64,000 bases of DNA. Source: Lineolata rhizophorae (lineage: Eukaryota; Ascomycota; Dothideomycetes; Lineolatales; Lineolataceae). Position numbers and translations under genes: made by a program. This document shows, piece after piece, positions 22,226 to 34,356 of this stretch; position 1 is the stretch's first letter, and every line of letters starts with the position of its first letter. The DNA lies in the NCBI GenBank assembly GCA_010093515.1, contig MU001672.1, forward strand, positions 1,477,556 through 1,541,555. The letters are read 5' to 3'. The notes under the pieces were generated by a model. That model saw nothing but the letters and a program-made list of their open reading frames with translations. It did no database searches and was not told the origin of the DNA.

Positions 22226-23389
22226 ATGGGCGAAGCCTACAAGCTGGACGAAATGCCCGACGGTGGCGCGGGCACCCTTGAAGACATGCCCAAAATCCAG
22301 CAAGTCGCCGGCGAATCCGCCGGACCGTGAGCCCCCTCTCCCCAACGTTTCCACTACGCATCCATCAGGTCCAATTCAACAGCGACCACTCCACACGAAT
22401 CCCGCAATCGAATCCCCAACCGCGTAACAACACTAACCGACTTCCGCATCCCGCCCCGCAGCCGTGCCAAAGACAAAGTCGTCATCATCACCGGCGCCAA
22501 CTCCCTCCTCGGCATCGGCCGCGCCGCCGCCCACCAATTCTCCCGCAACGGCGCCCGCGCCGTCTTCGTCTGCGACTTCGCGTCCACGCACCTCGATGCG
22601 CACGCGTGCGAGATACGCTCCTTGTACGCGGGCGTCGACGTGCATGCGCGGCGCTTCGACGCGGCCGACGAGGACGCCGTCCGGAGCGTCGTCGACGAGG
22701 CCGTCGAGATGTACGGCCGCTTGGACGTGTTCTTTGCGAACGCGGGCGTGGCGACAGGAAGGGTGTTTGGGGATGTGTCCGCGGAGGATTTTATGAAGAC
22801 GTTGAGAGTCAATGCTTTGAGGTGAGTTTGAGGTTCGTTGTTTTGTTGGTGAGTGGATGTGAAGCCGGTCGACTCTTTAGTCACGTTGGTAGGCTGGATA
22901 TGAAACATCTGACAATACATCCTTCCCGCCAGCGTTTTTCTCGCCGTCAAGTATGCCTCCAAAGCCATGCAGCGTACCAGCGCCAGCAAACTCCAACCAG
23001 GTGGTTCCATCATTGGTACCGCCTCTGTCGCCGGGCTCCGTTCCAACGCCGGCTCCACCGATTACAGCGCCTCCAAGGCTGCCGTCGTGTCCATCGCCCA
23101 AACGTGCGCCTTCCAACTGGGAGGGACGGGCGTTCGGGTCAACGCCATTTGCCCTGGCCTGATCGAGTCGGGGATGACAAAGCAGACGTTTGACTACGCG
23201 CGGTCGCGTGGAACGACGGGGAAGCTCGGCCAGTTGAATCCGACCAGGAGGCCAGGCGTAGCGGATGAAGTCGCGAGGGTTGCATTATTCTTGGGGAGCG
23301 ACGAGGCTAGTTACGTGAATGGCCAGGCTTGGGCCGTGTGTGGAGGGTTGAGCGCAGGACACCCGTTTGTACCCGGCAAACTAGCATGA
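22226..23389 (+). CDS. Short-chain dehydrogenase/reductase (SDR)
   Basis: Three exons (22226..22326, 22462..22821, 22933..23389) encode 305 residues. The cofactor motif [10 protein letters not shown] starts near residue 44, after a 35-residue N-terminal extension ([14 protein letters not shown]). NAGV follows beta-strand 4. The catalytic Ser lies in [12 protein letters not shown] and the Tyr-x-x-x-Lys in [17 protein letters not shown] and the C-terminal [11 protein letters not shown] complete the classical SDR fold. The Asp after beta-strand 2 (VFVCDFA) suggests NAD(H) over NADP(H). The substrate cannot be inferred. The gene is convergent with HEI10, 275 bp away. An in-frame ATG at 22112 would add 38 residues; 22226 is preferred because the residues after it match the usual start of such fungal SDRs. 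Confidence 0.9.
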
Positions 23390-23664
23390 GAATAAAGACA
23401 ACTGAATTGCACAGAAAAGTATTCTATCTCGATATTGAGCGCCAAAGGGGGTAAAAAATAGATTGCAAGAAGTGATTAGTAAAGATAGTTGAAGCTTCAA
23501 TCGGTAAGTCTTAGTGGTCGAAATGAAGAACCCAAGAGACATGCTGACGTTCAAAAATAGTAGCTGCCAATTGGAACAATAAGGGCTTTCCTGGTCTATT
23601 GTTCCTCCAAAATAAGGTATTGTAACTTACGCCAATAGAATATGTGAGGCGTGGGCTCGAAATA

Positions 23665-25012
23665 CTACAGAAACATATTGCTTCCTCCGCTAAGTCCTCT
23701 ACGAGTAGAGCTTCGGTGAGGAGATCTTGAAATCTTTGACCCGGCTCGCATTCCAGCGCTGATTCCATAGTTCGCCCCACCAGAAGATCCTGATCCCGAT
23801 CCAGATCGTGCGTGTGTGGTCAGGCCACCCAATGGCTGGCGGAGAGACGGGTTTGGTCGAGATCTGCGGGCGAAGTTGTCTTCTCTTCGACTATTTGTCG
23901 TTGGTACGGGAAGACGTGTCCTGTGCGATGGAGTTGCTGCGATGGATCCGCTCACCACTATGTGTCATCAGTGCGGATCGAGTCAGGATATATGACGGGC
24001 ACACTCACAGGACCCTAATCCCAATCCCCTTGTCGAATTACAAGACGGTCCGCTAGGGTTAGCTAATGGTACGCGTTGGCCTTCATTTGCAAATAGTCCG
24101 CTGACTCGCCTCCGGGGCTTGCTGCCTTCTGCAATGCGCTCGTCCCGCAATTTTGTTGTGGAGTGGCCGGTTCGAGACGCCAATGAACGCGATCCGAGTG
24201 CGTTCGCAAACGGATTCTCATGCCCACCGGCTTCTAGCACTTTGTCCACGTTCTCAGACGCCGCCGTCGCTACGTTCGACTCAAGGACTTCGCTCTTAAG
24301 CTTGTTGTACATCTGTTGGATGAATGAGTGGCTTTTGCTTTTCTCGCGGAATGCGTCGACGAGCTCTTGATTTCGCTTCGTGAGGGCTTGCTGGTCAGCC
24401 GTCACTGCTGTTTCGTTTGTTAGTGAATGGACCAGTGGGCTTGGTGGATGGGGTTGAATGCCTTCTAGTTTGGACTGGAGCTTCTTGATCTCAGAGTTTG
24501 CTTCAAACACGAGTTGGTCTAGCTGTTGGTTAAGTCCATGGTACTTATCCGACAGCGCTTTTGAAATGTGCTCCTGATAGATGCTAGAGATTGTTAGTGG
24601 CGAGCCTGTTGTATTTTGATGAGGATCGTGTAGCGTACATTTCCTGGGTTGTCTGATACGTATAGAATTGAAGCGCTCGTCCGGCGCATTCCATGATGAC
24701 AGTGGGACTGAGGCCGCTGAGGATACTGGTCTTGTAATCTTCCGAAGGATTGAGCACCGACTTAACGACATCGTCGGGATTGTTGAGTCTGGTATCGCAA
24801 GCAGGGCATATTCGTCGATCGAGCGTGGCATTCGCGAGACCTTGGTTCTCCGCGCATTGGAGACAAAAAATATGACTAGAGTTTGATGGTGGGTATGCAA
24901 AGTGTGTGACATCAAGAGACTTCTGGACCACTAACCTGCATGTTGTTACAATGGCGCAGTCGTCGAGAACCGCGCGGCATTTGAGGAAATTACAACGGAA
25001 AGTGAAGTCCAT
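23665..25012 (-). CDS. HEI10: Meiotic RING E3 ligase, HEI10/CCNB1IP1 family
   Basis: Four exons (25012..24936, 24875..24639, 24583..24009, 23957..23665) encode 393 residues. HEI10 proteins mark and promote meiotic crossovers as SUMO/ubiquitin E3 ligases on the synaptonemal complex. The N-terminal RING starts at once: CNFLKC, then TTC-SHIFCLQC across intron 1, then RRICPACDTRLNNPDD. The family segment NPSEDYKTSILSGLSPTVIMECAGRALQFY follows, broken by no gap, then a coiled coil (about 105-220, EANSEIKKLQSKLEG, QQALTKRNQELVDAF). The C-terminal part is Ser/Arg/Gly-rich and disordered, and ends NMFL. The last intron (51 nt) is chosen because it restores a frame with an RSSTRRGL-type tail. The gene is divergent from XAP5. 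Confidence 0.9.
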
Positions 25013-25465
25013 AGTCGAAAGATTGAGGCAATTGGGGCGAGGCAGGTGGCTAGCGACAGAATCTGAAAATGTTGTCGGCGTAATTATGACTCCCCTGTAA
25101 GGTTCTGATCACTTGACTAGACCCAAGGTTCCACTGTATATGGCTGCCCTTTTGGGAAGCGGCATCTCTTCGCGTAGGCCGCAGCGGAGAATCATTGATT
25201 CCCGTGTTGGACGCTCAGACATGTCACACTCAGACTCGTACTAAATGTAATTAGGGCCCAACGAACATTAGCATTATATCAGCTGCCCTTAGCATGCGGG
25301 GACGGAATTGTAACGTGGCGGTGCATGGTGTTGTGGCTGGGCCTCGAAACTGCCGGCCAATCACATCGCTTCGTCTCGCTACCTCGCCTTCCACAACTTC
25401 CTCCAGCCATGTCTAGGACTCTAGGCCTCTTCCACCTCCAACTCACCGAATTCTCACCGCCCAGA
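25013..25465. promoter_or_regulatory. Divergent promoter of HEI10 and XAP5 with a CCAAT box
   Basis: 453 bp between two opposite start codons. CCAAT at 25357-25361 lies about 105 bp upstream of the XAP5 ATG, followed by a pyrimidine-rich leader. HEI10 is meiotic while XAP5 is a general nuclear factor, so any shared control is uncertain. Confidence 0.4.
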
Positions 25466-26725
25466 ATGTCGAATCCTTCTTCCGCCGATCAGTCTCGCAC
25501 TTCCACTCCGAATCCAAATGCCGCCGCTTCCCGCTTCACGTCGCAGAATACCACCGCCGAAGATCTCCTCAAGTCGCAGACGGTCGGCCTCGTTCACCTG
25601 TCCGACTTCCGCAAGCGGCGCGCCGAGGCGCTCGAGCTGAAGGCACGCGAGGAGCAGGAACGTTCGTTGGGCCGATCGCCAGGACCGCCTGCTCCGGGTA
25701 CACCAGGTGAAGGGTAAGCTCGCTGCGAAAACACTTTGTGTGCCAGCGTACACGCTAACTGTCAAAGTACAGAGGCGCGACGCCACAACCGGTGAAAAAG
25801 AAGCGCAAGAAGGTCCCCAAAGGCAAGCTGTCATTCGCTTTCGATGACGAAGAAGACGGCGAGTTGGCAGAAACATCAGCAGCGCCGTCGCCGCGTCGCT
25901 CCAACACCCCGGACGAGCGAAAGAAGGACGTGAGCGAAGATGACACGGCAACCGCTGCTCCGCTAAAGAAACGGCTCGGTCCGAATTCCGGCGTAACGGT
26001 CACTCCAAAGGCCATGACGAAGTCAATATTGCTGCGCGAGGCGCAGACGCGTGAGCAGTTGCGAAAGGAGTTTTTAGTGATGCAAGCCGCGGTCAAAGCG
26101 ACGGAGATTGCAATCCCTTTCGTGTTCTATGACGGTACTAACACTCCGGGCGGCGTCTGCAGGATGAAGAAAGGGGAGCAGGTCTGGCTGTTTCTTGACA
26201 AGGCGCGCAAGACCGGTGCGCGGAGGAAGGTGGGAGGTGAACGGAGCCAGCGCGAGTGGGCAAGGGTGGGCGTAGATGATCTCGTGCTGGTCCGAGGCGA
26301 GATCATCATACCTCACGTAAGTGGCTGAGACTGCACTTATAGGGTTCTCGCAACTGAATTGGCTGTAGCACTACGATTTTTATTACTTCATTGTCAACAA
26401 AACTATTGGTTTCGACGGCCAATTGTTCAAATACTCCGCGCAGCCAACGGCAGCATCACCTGTCATTGCTGAAGAAGATGAGGATGCTGCTATCGCCGAC
26501 CCTCTTGCACGAGCGGATAAGTCCAAGGAGAAATCGAGCGTAAAAGTCGAAGAACTCGAGGGCTATCACGACGAGCCGACTCTGACTAAGGTTGTTGATC
26601 GCCGTTGGTACGAGAGGAATAAGCACATCTTCCCTGCGAGCCTTTGGGAAGAATTTGACCCGGGCAAGGACTACAGCAAAGGCATCCGCAAGGATCCTTC
26701 CGGCAACGCATTTTTCTTCTCTTAG
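25466..26725 (+). CDS. XAP5/FAM50 family nuclear protein
   Basis: Three exons (25466..25713, 25773..26316, 26369..26725) encode 382 residues. The N-terminal half is charged and disordered, with KRRAEALELKAREEQERS and a basic KKKRKKVPKGKLSF segment before the acidic DDEEDG. The XAP5 domain fills the C-terminal half: LRKEFLVMQAAVKATEIAIPF, VFYDGTNTPG, GEQVWLFLDKARK, DDLVLVRGEIIIPH, HYDFYYFIVNKTIG, and the terminal VVDRRWYERNKHIFPASLWE and EFDP. XAP5 proteins are conserved nuclear factors linked to splicing and transcription. The start at 25466 is chosen over in-frame ATGs at 25325 and 25409, whose added residues are unlike the family. Confidence 0.93.
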
Positions 26726-26925
26726 CCGAGTTGAGAGGTTGAATTTGGTGTCGGTGTAAGGGTTTCTACAGTAGATTTACGGAGTTCAGGGTTCAGGTTA
26801 TTGGTATGTACACAAGGTCTACATGCTCGAGCGCTAGGCTTTTAGGACTTTAAAGGAGCATTTGGTAGCACAAATAGAACGTTAATGGACGTTCAGTTTG
26901 ACAATATTACACGCAGACTACGTCC

Positions 26926-29900
26926 CTAATATGCGCCGGTACGTTTCTCCCATGAACTCATGGGTGCCATTCCAACAGGCCCAAAACCCGTTTGGATCGG
27001 AGGACCAGCGACCATTTTAATTGGATCAATCATGACCGGACCGGGCTCTAGACTCCAAACAGTCATGCCCACATAATTTGTTCCGTGAAGATTAAGGGTT
27101 CCCGGCGGGACTGGGAATCTTGTTTGCGGTCCGATGTTGTTCAGGTACTTGCCAAACTGAAAGCCATTGACGAAGATCTGGCACCGAAGGGCTGCGGCGC
27201 GCGATTCCCCTTCTTGTACCGTGACGTTGCTGAAAACGAACGAATACGTCACATCGTAACCCTCCGGGACGTCCAGTTCGAAGGACGTCGCGTGGAACTG
27301 TGCTCCTGGGCCAACGATATCAGACGCCGGCCCGACGCTTTCGGTCCATTCTCCACCTTCGAATGCGGTAAAGTCGCCCGTGTCTGCGGGAGAGCCGGGG
27401 AGAATGAGACCCTGACGTTCGACCCAGAAGGCGCCCTCGTTGAGGGGTCCGCGACTGCTGTCGTAGTAGTCCTCACCGCCAAGGTTCCCCGTGAGCTTCC
27501 ACGTCACGTCGGCCTTGTCGTGGCCGGCGAGGTCATAGTCGAGGATACCGCGCGGGTTCTTCATCGTATCGGTGCCGACGGTCCAGTCCTCATCGAGGCC
27601 CATGTGGTCAATGATGACTGTGAGCACGTAGTTGGTCTCCGCCTCGAGGTCGGGCAGCGTCAACGTCGTATTTGCCGTGTCGTCTGTTCCTTTACCTGGT
27701 GCGGCACCGAGGAACGAGGGCCCGAGCCAGACCGCCATGCCGAAGGCTAGTCCGCCAGACGTGGATAGGTAGAGTGATGACTCGTCGCCGTTTGCCGTGA
27801 AGTGACCCCGGTAAATGAGAGAACCAGAGTGGTAGCCGTAATCGTCAGCATAGAGGCTCATCGGCGTTGTAAGCGCGCGCACCGTGTTGTTCGTGGATGG
27901 AAGGTCCGCGGCAGTCCACATGCTGTCGTCGTAGCTTGGTTGGAGTTCTGGGAGAGTGTCGATTGCGTGCCAGGAAAATTCGCTCAGGTCCTGCTCGGTG
28001 ATGCTCAATGTGGGTTCATGGTATGTTAGAGTAGCGGATACGACTCCAAACGAGTCTTGGGTGAATGGTAGACTTTCACCATTGAACTTAAGACTACCTA
28101 GGTCGGCGGGGGCACCGCTAATGATTTCGAGTGGAGCTGTAGTGTTAAGGTCGCCTGTGAGAGATAATGTTGTCCCATCAATTTCAGCCGTGCGGATGAG
28201 GTAACCGGCTCTCATAATCAATTTTGTATCTCCCGTGGACGGCGAGTTTACGACCCAGTAGTCGTATGCGGAATTGCGATCTATGATTCAAAGTTAGCGT
28301 GAAGACAATAATTTTAAATCTACTGAATGCGCACCCAAAATGTAGACGAAGAGCGACCCGCCCACATTTACAACGCGACGCAAGCTACTCGTAACCCAGT
28401 TCAGAATGGTTGAGCCATTTTGCTGCATCATCGCAAGGTCTTCCCCCTCTGTCAGTACAACATCGGGAGTGCTTGTAAATGCAAGTTCGTGGCGCTCTCC
28501 AGGCCCGCCATAAACGACCAGGACGGCTTTGTCAGCATACTGTCCCCTGTTGGAAGTCAGTATCTGGTAGTCGCGACTGCTCACTTTCTGTACGCACCAT
28601 GTGAAAACTTCGGCGGAAGAATAAAGCAAGCTATAATCGCCGACGTTGTAGTCCGCCAGATGGATTTTGGAGTCGCGGCCGTTTAGTGTCAATGATCCGC
28701 TCAATTGCGGAATAGTAATCGTACCGGAGGAAGTAGGAAGAGAAAGCTGGTAATCAGTAGACTCAACTGAATTGTATACAGTATGCCTACAACAAAGATT
28801 GTTAGCAGTGTGTTTGGTTCTTGAAAGTTTTGAAGTCTTACCTTATCACGAAAAACTTCGTCTCAGCAGAATATAAAGGAGTAACCAGTAAGGCATCTGT
28901 ATCAGTGAAGCTTGTGCTATTATCACCCGTCTCCGCGGTAAGATACGCCGGAGAAGACATGATGAAGTTTGCTTGCAGCTTAGCTTCACTGTACTTCTCA
29001 CGAGACACATATCGCTCTTCGGTTATGACGGCGCCGTAGTCGTAGGACGTATAGCCTGGAAGCACAACAGTTAGATATGGGACATTCATTCCATGCAAGG
29101 GAATGATACCTCCAGGATGACCCAAATTTCCCCAGTTAGTTCCGCCATATGTCTACGTGCCGATTAACATCTCATGAAAACTAAGTTTTGATCGCAGATA
29201 CACACCATGTAAATGTTGAAGATCGTAACGTCGAAACTGTACAGGTTCTTGTAGAACACGCGTTCGAACTCTGAGTTCACTAGCGAAAGGCACTTGCTAA
29301 AGCCAGGACCACCCCAAGGGTCAAAAGATCCTCCTTGAAACTGTACGTAGTCAGCGGTTAGAATGTGACGGCCCCGGTGGCCTCGCCCTCAGGGTTCTCA
29401 CCTCTAAGATAGAGTAAGGTGTCGATGGGCTCTGTTCTTGATGCAGTTCTGCCCAATTCGTCGGCAGCGCGCCATCCGGCCAAACAGAAGGGTTCGCACA
29501 GTCAAATCCTAATGGATATCCGTCGTGGCCGTAGATATCAACAGCGGCAGGGCCCGTTCCAGGAGCAAAGTAGCCTTGAGGAGAAGCATCGTTATTGATG
29601 AATGGGATGATAATGCCGGCGTCACGGAATTGCTGCTCAACATAGCCAAAATAGTCTGGGTCGGGAAAGTCCTCGAGGTTGTCGATAGCGCTTGTATACT
29701 CGTTTTCGGGTTGGAAGAGAATGACAGGGCCCCCATTTGTTATTTGGGCATCTGCAATGATGGAACTTATTTCGCGGACATAGCTGTGGGCGTTTAGTTG
29801 GCTTACGGGTCTTTTGAAATTTTGGAGGCCAAATGGGAAATAAGCTCGAAAGCTACTCACTTTTCAGTGGCGTCCAGATAACTTTGATCGGCTGTTCTTA

Positions 29901-30472
29901 GCATGCCATGAATTCGCTGCAGCCAGCCGGGAAAGCCGCCCCCAGAGACCTCTGCATTAATATAAGGACCCGGCCGCGCAATCAAATAAATCCCAGCTTG
30001 AGACGCGGCATCGAAGAACGGCTCCCAGGCAAAAACCCCTTCCGCAGTGAAGTTTCCTGGTTTACCTTCGTGCAGTGCCCAATCTACATAAAACGACATG
30101 CAATTGTAGCCCATGGCACGGATCTTTTGAAAGACATCAAGCCACAGGTCTGGCACTGGTAGTCTGTTAGGAACTTTATTAGCTGTGGAAGCTGAAAGAA
30201 TCAGAGGCGCTACCAACCTAAAAGGATGAAATTCGCCGCTAAAAAGCATGACGCGCTCTCCGCGAATGAACAGTGAATGTTCGTCCCATGTGACCTAAAA
30301 GTGTTAGAAATTTTCTGGACGAGACGGAGGGCCGGAAACAAACAATATCCTGAAGCGGATCTTCATCGTATGTTCTGATCCATTGTCGCGGCTGACCACC
30401 GATTGCCAGACCGAGCGCGTGCAGCGCCAGCAACAGGCACACGAAAAGTTGAAACACCGCAACGAACATCAT
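26926..30472 (-). CDS. lacA: Secreted beta-galactosidase, glycoside hydrolase family 35
   Basis: Nine exons: 30472..30344, 30294..30218, 30163..29861, 29783..29402, 29340..29206, 29152..29110, 29055..28842, 28786..28335, 28280..26926; 1029 residues. GH35 enzymes remove terminal beta-galactose. Residues 1-25 form a signal peptide ([19 protein letters not shown]). The catalytic domain has [30 protein letters not shown], the proton donor in FQPENEY (Glu198) and the nucleophile in [14 protein letters not shown] (Glu297); the 99-residue spacing is as in characterised fungal enzymes. [15 protein letters not shown] joins YTSYDYG only if a 54-nt, stop-free stretch (29056..29109) is spliced out. Beta-domains follow (WYRGHF-like [22 protein letters not shown]). 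An ATG at 30619 would extend the N-terminus by 49 residues and hide the signal peptide. lacA is used as the usual Aspergillus name. Confidence 0.93.
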
Positions 30473-31330
30473 CGTGGTGCGAAGAACGCCGAAGCGAGTA
30501 GCCGACGCATTCTGAGCTTTCACACCGTTTAAGTGGCACCTGTCGGTACATTGGCCGAGGCTTACATCCTTGCTTCTCCGCATTGCTGGTGCCGGCGGTG
30601 AATTCGAGTCATTAAACATTTCTCCGTCCAGGGCGCTCGAACCTACGGCGTGGGAATAAACTGGGCAGGAAGCCCGGCTTTGGCTGGCGGTGATTGGTGT
30701 GCGCGGCGGAGGAACGGCCTATGCTCCAAGCTTTTGCGGGGTTGGTTGCATCGATCTGCCTGAGAGCTTCGGCACACTGGCGTCGATCGTTCGCGTCAAG
30801 GTACGATGTCGAATACGGAGACAACGCTTGCAGAGTTTTGCTGCATTAGTATCCCAGCAGAGAACAAGGGGCGCTAAATCAAGACCCAAAAGATTTTTCA
30901 GAAGCAAACAGATGACGAAACGCTTGTGGAACGAGAGAACCTATGTCCTACTGATTTCAACGCAACATCAGTACCCCGTACTACTAGACTAACCATATTC
31001 CGCCTAGTTACTTAGCCACTATGCATAGTTTTGGTAGTTTGCATCCTATCAGCATTTGACAAATCGTGCTTTTACGCACTGCTCGCTATCAACCAGACTT
31101 ACTCACATCCGTAGCTAGACACTCCAAGTAATTCTCTATAGCCTTGGCTCGCTCGGCCAAAAGGCTGACTCAATCTACCTTATGATTTGCGCACCCGTAG
31201 CTAGCACCTATACGCTAGTCGATACTCAAGCCTCCCCTAACAAATCACTGCAACACTTTGAGATACGAAATTTTTCAAACGGGCTTAGCAGAACTTCCCA
31301 CACACAAATGGCAGCCGTCCTTTATTGCGC
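30473..31330. other. Intergenic region upstream of the GH35 gene
   Basis: 858 bp between the GH35 start and the stop of the Zn2Cys6 gene. It should hold the GH35 promoter; A/T content rises from about 30.9 kb. No domain-bearing frame is present. Confidence 0.5.
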
Positions 31331-34300
31331 CTACGACGCCCAGTACCTCGGATCCGACTCCGGCATCGCCATCGCAAAATTCCACGCGCCCTAAAATGAG
31401 AAGCAAAAAAAAGTACGTGTCAGTACCTGATCCGCGCAGATCCCATAAAATCGCTTGAAACCACCATTCTCTACTCACCCACTCCAATTCCATGCTATGG
31501 GGCCCCAACCCGAACCCCATGCCCATCCCGCCCAAACCCATCGGCTCCCCCTCGAACCCAACGTGACCGGTCCCTGCCCCCATGTCTGCACCGACGCCCG
31601 CGCTCAACCTCGGATCCACCGGGATCCCCCCAAGCTCCGGCACCGAGCCCGCGCCCACGCCCGCGCCATCACCATGACCGAACCCGACCTCGCTCCCATG
31701 CAGCAACTGCGCCTCCGGCGCGTCCAGCGACGGGACCTGCAGCGCGCCGTGGCCCTCGACCATTTCCGCCACGTTGGCCGCGCCTGCGGCGGCGTGGCCC
31801 GCGGCGTCGGCGTCGGCCGCCTGCAGGTCGCGCTCGACGCGCTCGGCAAGCGCCGTGACGGCGCGCCAGTTGCGGTCGGGGCTGTCGGCGTGGGCGGCGC
31901 GGGCGGCGCGCAGCGCGACCAGGGCGCGGGGTCGCAGCAGGAGCATCTCCTCGGGCTGGCGCTGGTCGGGAGGCGGGACACAGGCGGCGGCGGCAACGCC
32001 GCGGCGGAACCGGGTGGGCAGGTGCAGCTCCGAGAGGATGTGCATGATGGCGGTGAAGGTATTGTGGGGGCCGGCGTGGTAGAAGAAGTGGGCGCGCTCG
32101 TCGGGGTTGCGGGCGACGTAGATGTTCTCGATGAAGAGGACGGATTTGAGAAAGACCCTGGAGGGCAGAGAGGGCGTTTCGGAAGATATGGTTAACCATT
32201 TGCTCTCTGTCGGTCATACAAGGGGCAATTGTGATCGGAAGGTGTCGACAACAACTCACATTGTCCGAATGTCCGGGCCCAGGATGGCCTCGCGGAAATT
32301 CCGCGGAATTTGTGTCCAGAATAGGATCCAGAACCGCACCTCGAGCAGGCTATGTAGCAATATGGCAAAGCTCTGGTGCATGACTGCCCCGTCGCAGTGT
32401 CTGAGGAGCGCGTCGAACGTGTGCAGCTCCTTTTCGATAATATCTTGCATCTCGCTGAATAGCGCGCGGAACTCGCGTGTCCGCTCCGCCGAACTCATCG
32501 GCGGATTAGCGTTCGCGATGTATCGGTACACCTGCTGAGTTCGCTTCAACAGCGAGCGAAAGCATAGGAATCCCCTAAACCGGGCTAGCTGCGTCGTCAT
32601 TAAGGTGAAGCGATCCGTTTCGACGATTTCCTCCGTAATTACGCTCATACCCTCAGTAAGGTCTTCGTCGTCTATATTGCGCGGGAGCTCGGTAGTGAAC
32701 TGCTCTTCCGATATGGAAAAGTCGAGGCCTTTGCCCTCGGACGTGCGAAAGTCCAAGTGGTACAGCTGATGCCATACTCGCCGTCGAACCTCGGCGTCAA
32801 TGGCGTCCATTGTGCCTGGCGGGAAAGATGATGGATCTCTGTGAAGCCCCTGAGAGAAGGCTAATTTGATTGCCAAGCCCATCAACGACCAGACTCGGGA
32901 AATGTCGCCTTCGCAGTAAAGAATTGACTAAACACCCCTTAGAACCCGAACAATGGCAACGCATCAAACGACAGGTGACCTACGAGGAATAACACGAGCG
33001 CCTGTAAGACCTCGAGTTTTGCTGTGACCACGAAGTCTTCACGGGCAAGTGAAGCCTCCAAGCCTCGCCGCAGTCCGGCCCAAATTTGGTCCTTTTCAAC
33101 CACGAACTCGGCCCTGACCGCCTCGGGCGTCAAACTGGCGACTGCTGACCACATAATTGCAAAAGCCAACGGCTCGAAGGATTTGATATTTGCCTCTGCT
33201 AGTCGAGAATCTTGATTTGTGGGGATTGCTCGCGGCGTCTTGGACTTGACATAGGCATCAAACCGTTTCTGGACCGTGGGGAGATGGACAATATGAATCA
33301 TCGGGTTGATGTTGTTCTTGAATACGCTGAAGAGCTTGTAACAATCATCGGAAGTATTGGGAAGGAAAAAGGAGACATCGTCAAGATACTCCCCGAACAG
33401 TATTGAATGAAAGTGAGGTTGCGAGTGAACGTGAGTATTAGCGTTATACCACTTTCTCTCGGCGTCATCGGAGATGGACGTCTCACTCAGAAGAGCTCTT
33501 AGCTCTTGGATCTGGCACGAAAGCACAAGCTTAGTAAATAACATACTCAGCCCACACTCCCGTGCAGCCATCTCACGCCCCTAAATAGTCCCCCGGGAGC
33601 GTCGGTTTCGCGCAAAAATAAAGTCAAACGCACCTCATCTGCCACCGAGCTCCAATGCGTCGAAGACACGAAATGGGCCTTCCCATCATGCATGTACAAC
33701 GTCCCATCGCTAATGTTCGAGTCCGACGAACCCCCCTCTTCGCTCCACGCCGACTTGGCCGGCGAAGCCCTCGGCCGACCCTGCTGCTGCTCGGCCATCG
33801 CCGGTTCTCCTTCCTGCCGCTCTGCCACCTCCCTACCAGACGCGCCGCCGCCGGCACCAGCACTGGCACCACCCGCAACCGCGCGCTCGAGCATGTCCTC
33901 GAGTCTCCTCAACCGCTCGCTCAGCTCCGCATGCTGCGCCGGATGCGGCTGGCCCCCTGCCGTCCCCGCCGCCGCACCCTGCGTGCCCGCCGCCGCCGCC
34001 GCCGCCGCCGTCTTGGCGACGCGCGACCCGCGGCCGTGGCCGTGGTGCGCGTAGCCGTGCGTGTAGCCGTACGCGTGATGCGCGTAGCCGTGCGCATGGC
34101 CGAGGGCACCGACGCCCAGCGCGGAGGCGGCGGCGCGCGCGTTGGCGTACACGCAGGCGTGGTTGCCGCGCGCGCAGGCGCTGCACACGGGTTGCTCGTG
34201 GGTGCAGCGCACCTTGCGGCGGCGGCAGGTCAGGCAGGAGGTGATGGCGCGGACGCGGCCGCCGGCGCCGCCGACGCCGCCGGTTGGGCCGGAGGAGGCG

Positions 34301-34356
34301 GAGGAGGAGGCTGGTGCGGGCGGAGAGTGCTGGTGGGACCGGTGGCGCGCGGCCAT
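31331..34356 (-). CDS. Zn2Cys6 transcription factor with fungal-specific regulatory domain
   Basis: Five exons (34356..33634, 33511..32984, 32927..32260, 32157..31479, 31390..31331) encode 885 residues. The zinc cluster is CLTCRRRKVRCTHEQPVC followed by SACARGNHAC, a perfect CX2CX6CX6CX2CX6C at about residues 41-68. Next come a His/Gly/Tyr/Ala-rich repeat (HAHGYAHHAYGYTHGYAHHG), poly-Ala and a short coiled coil (LSERLRRLEDMLERA). The middle holds the Fungal_trans domain: LFSVFKNNINPMIHIVHLPT, then RVWSLMGLAIKLAFSQGLHR, EVRRRVWHQLYHLD. The C-terminal part is Gly/Met-rich. It should be a nuclear DNA-binding regulator. It lies between GH35 and an MFS transporter, so it may control them; this is inference from position only. 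Confidence 0.9.
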
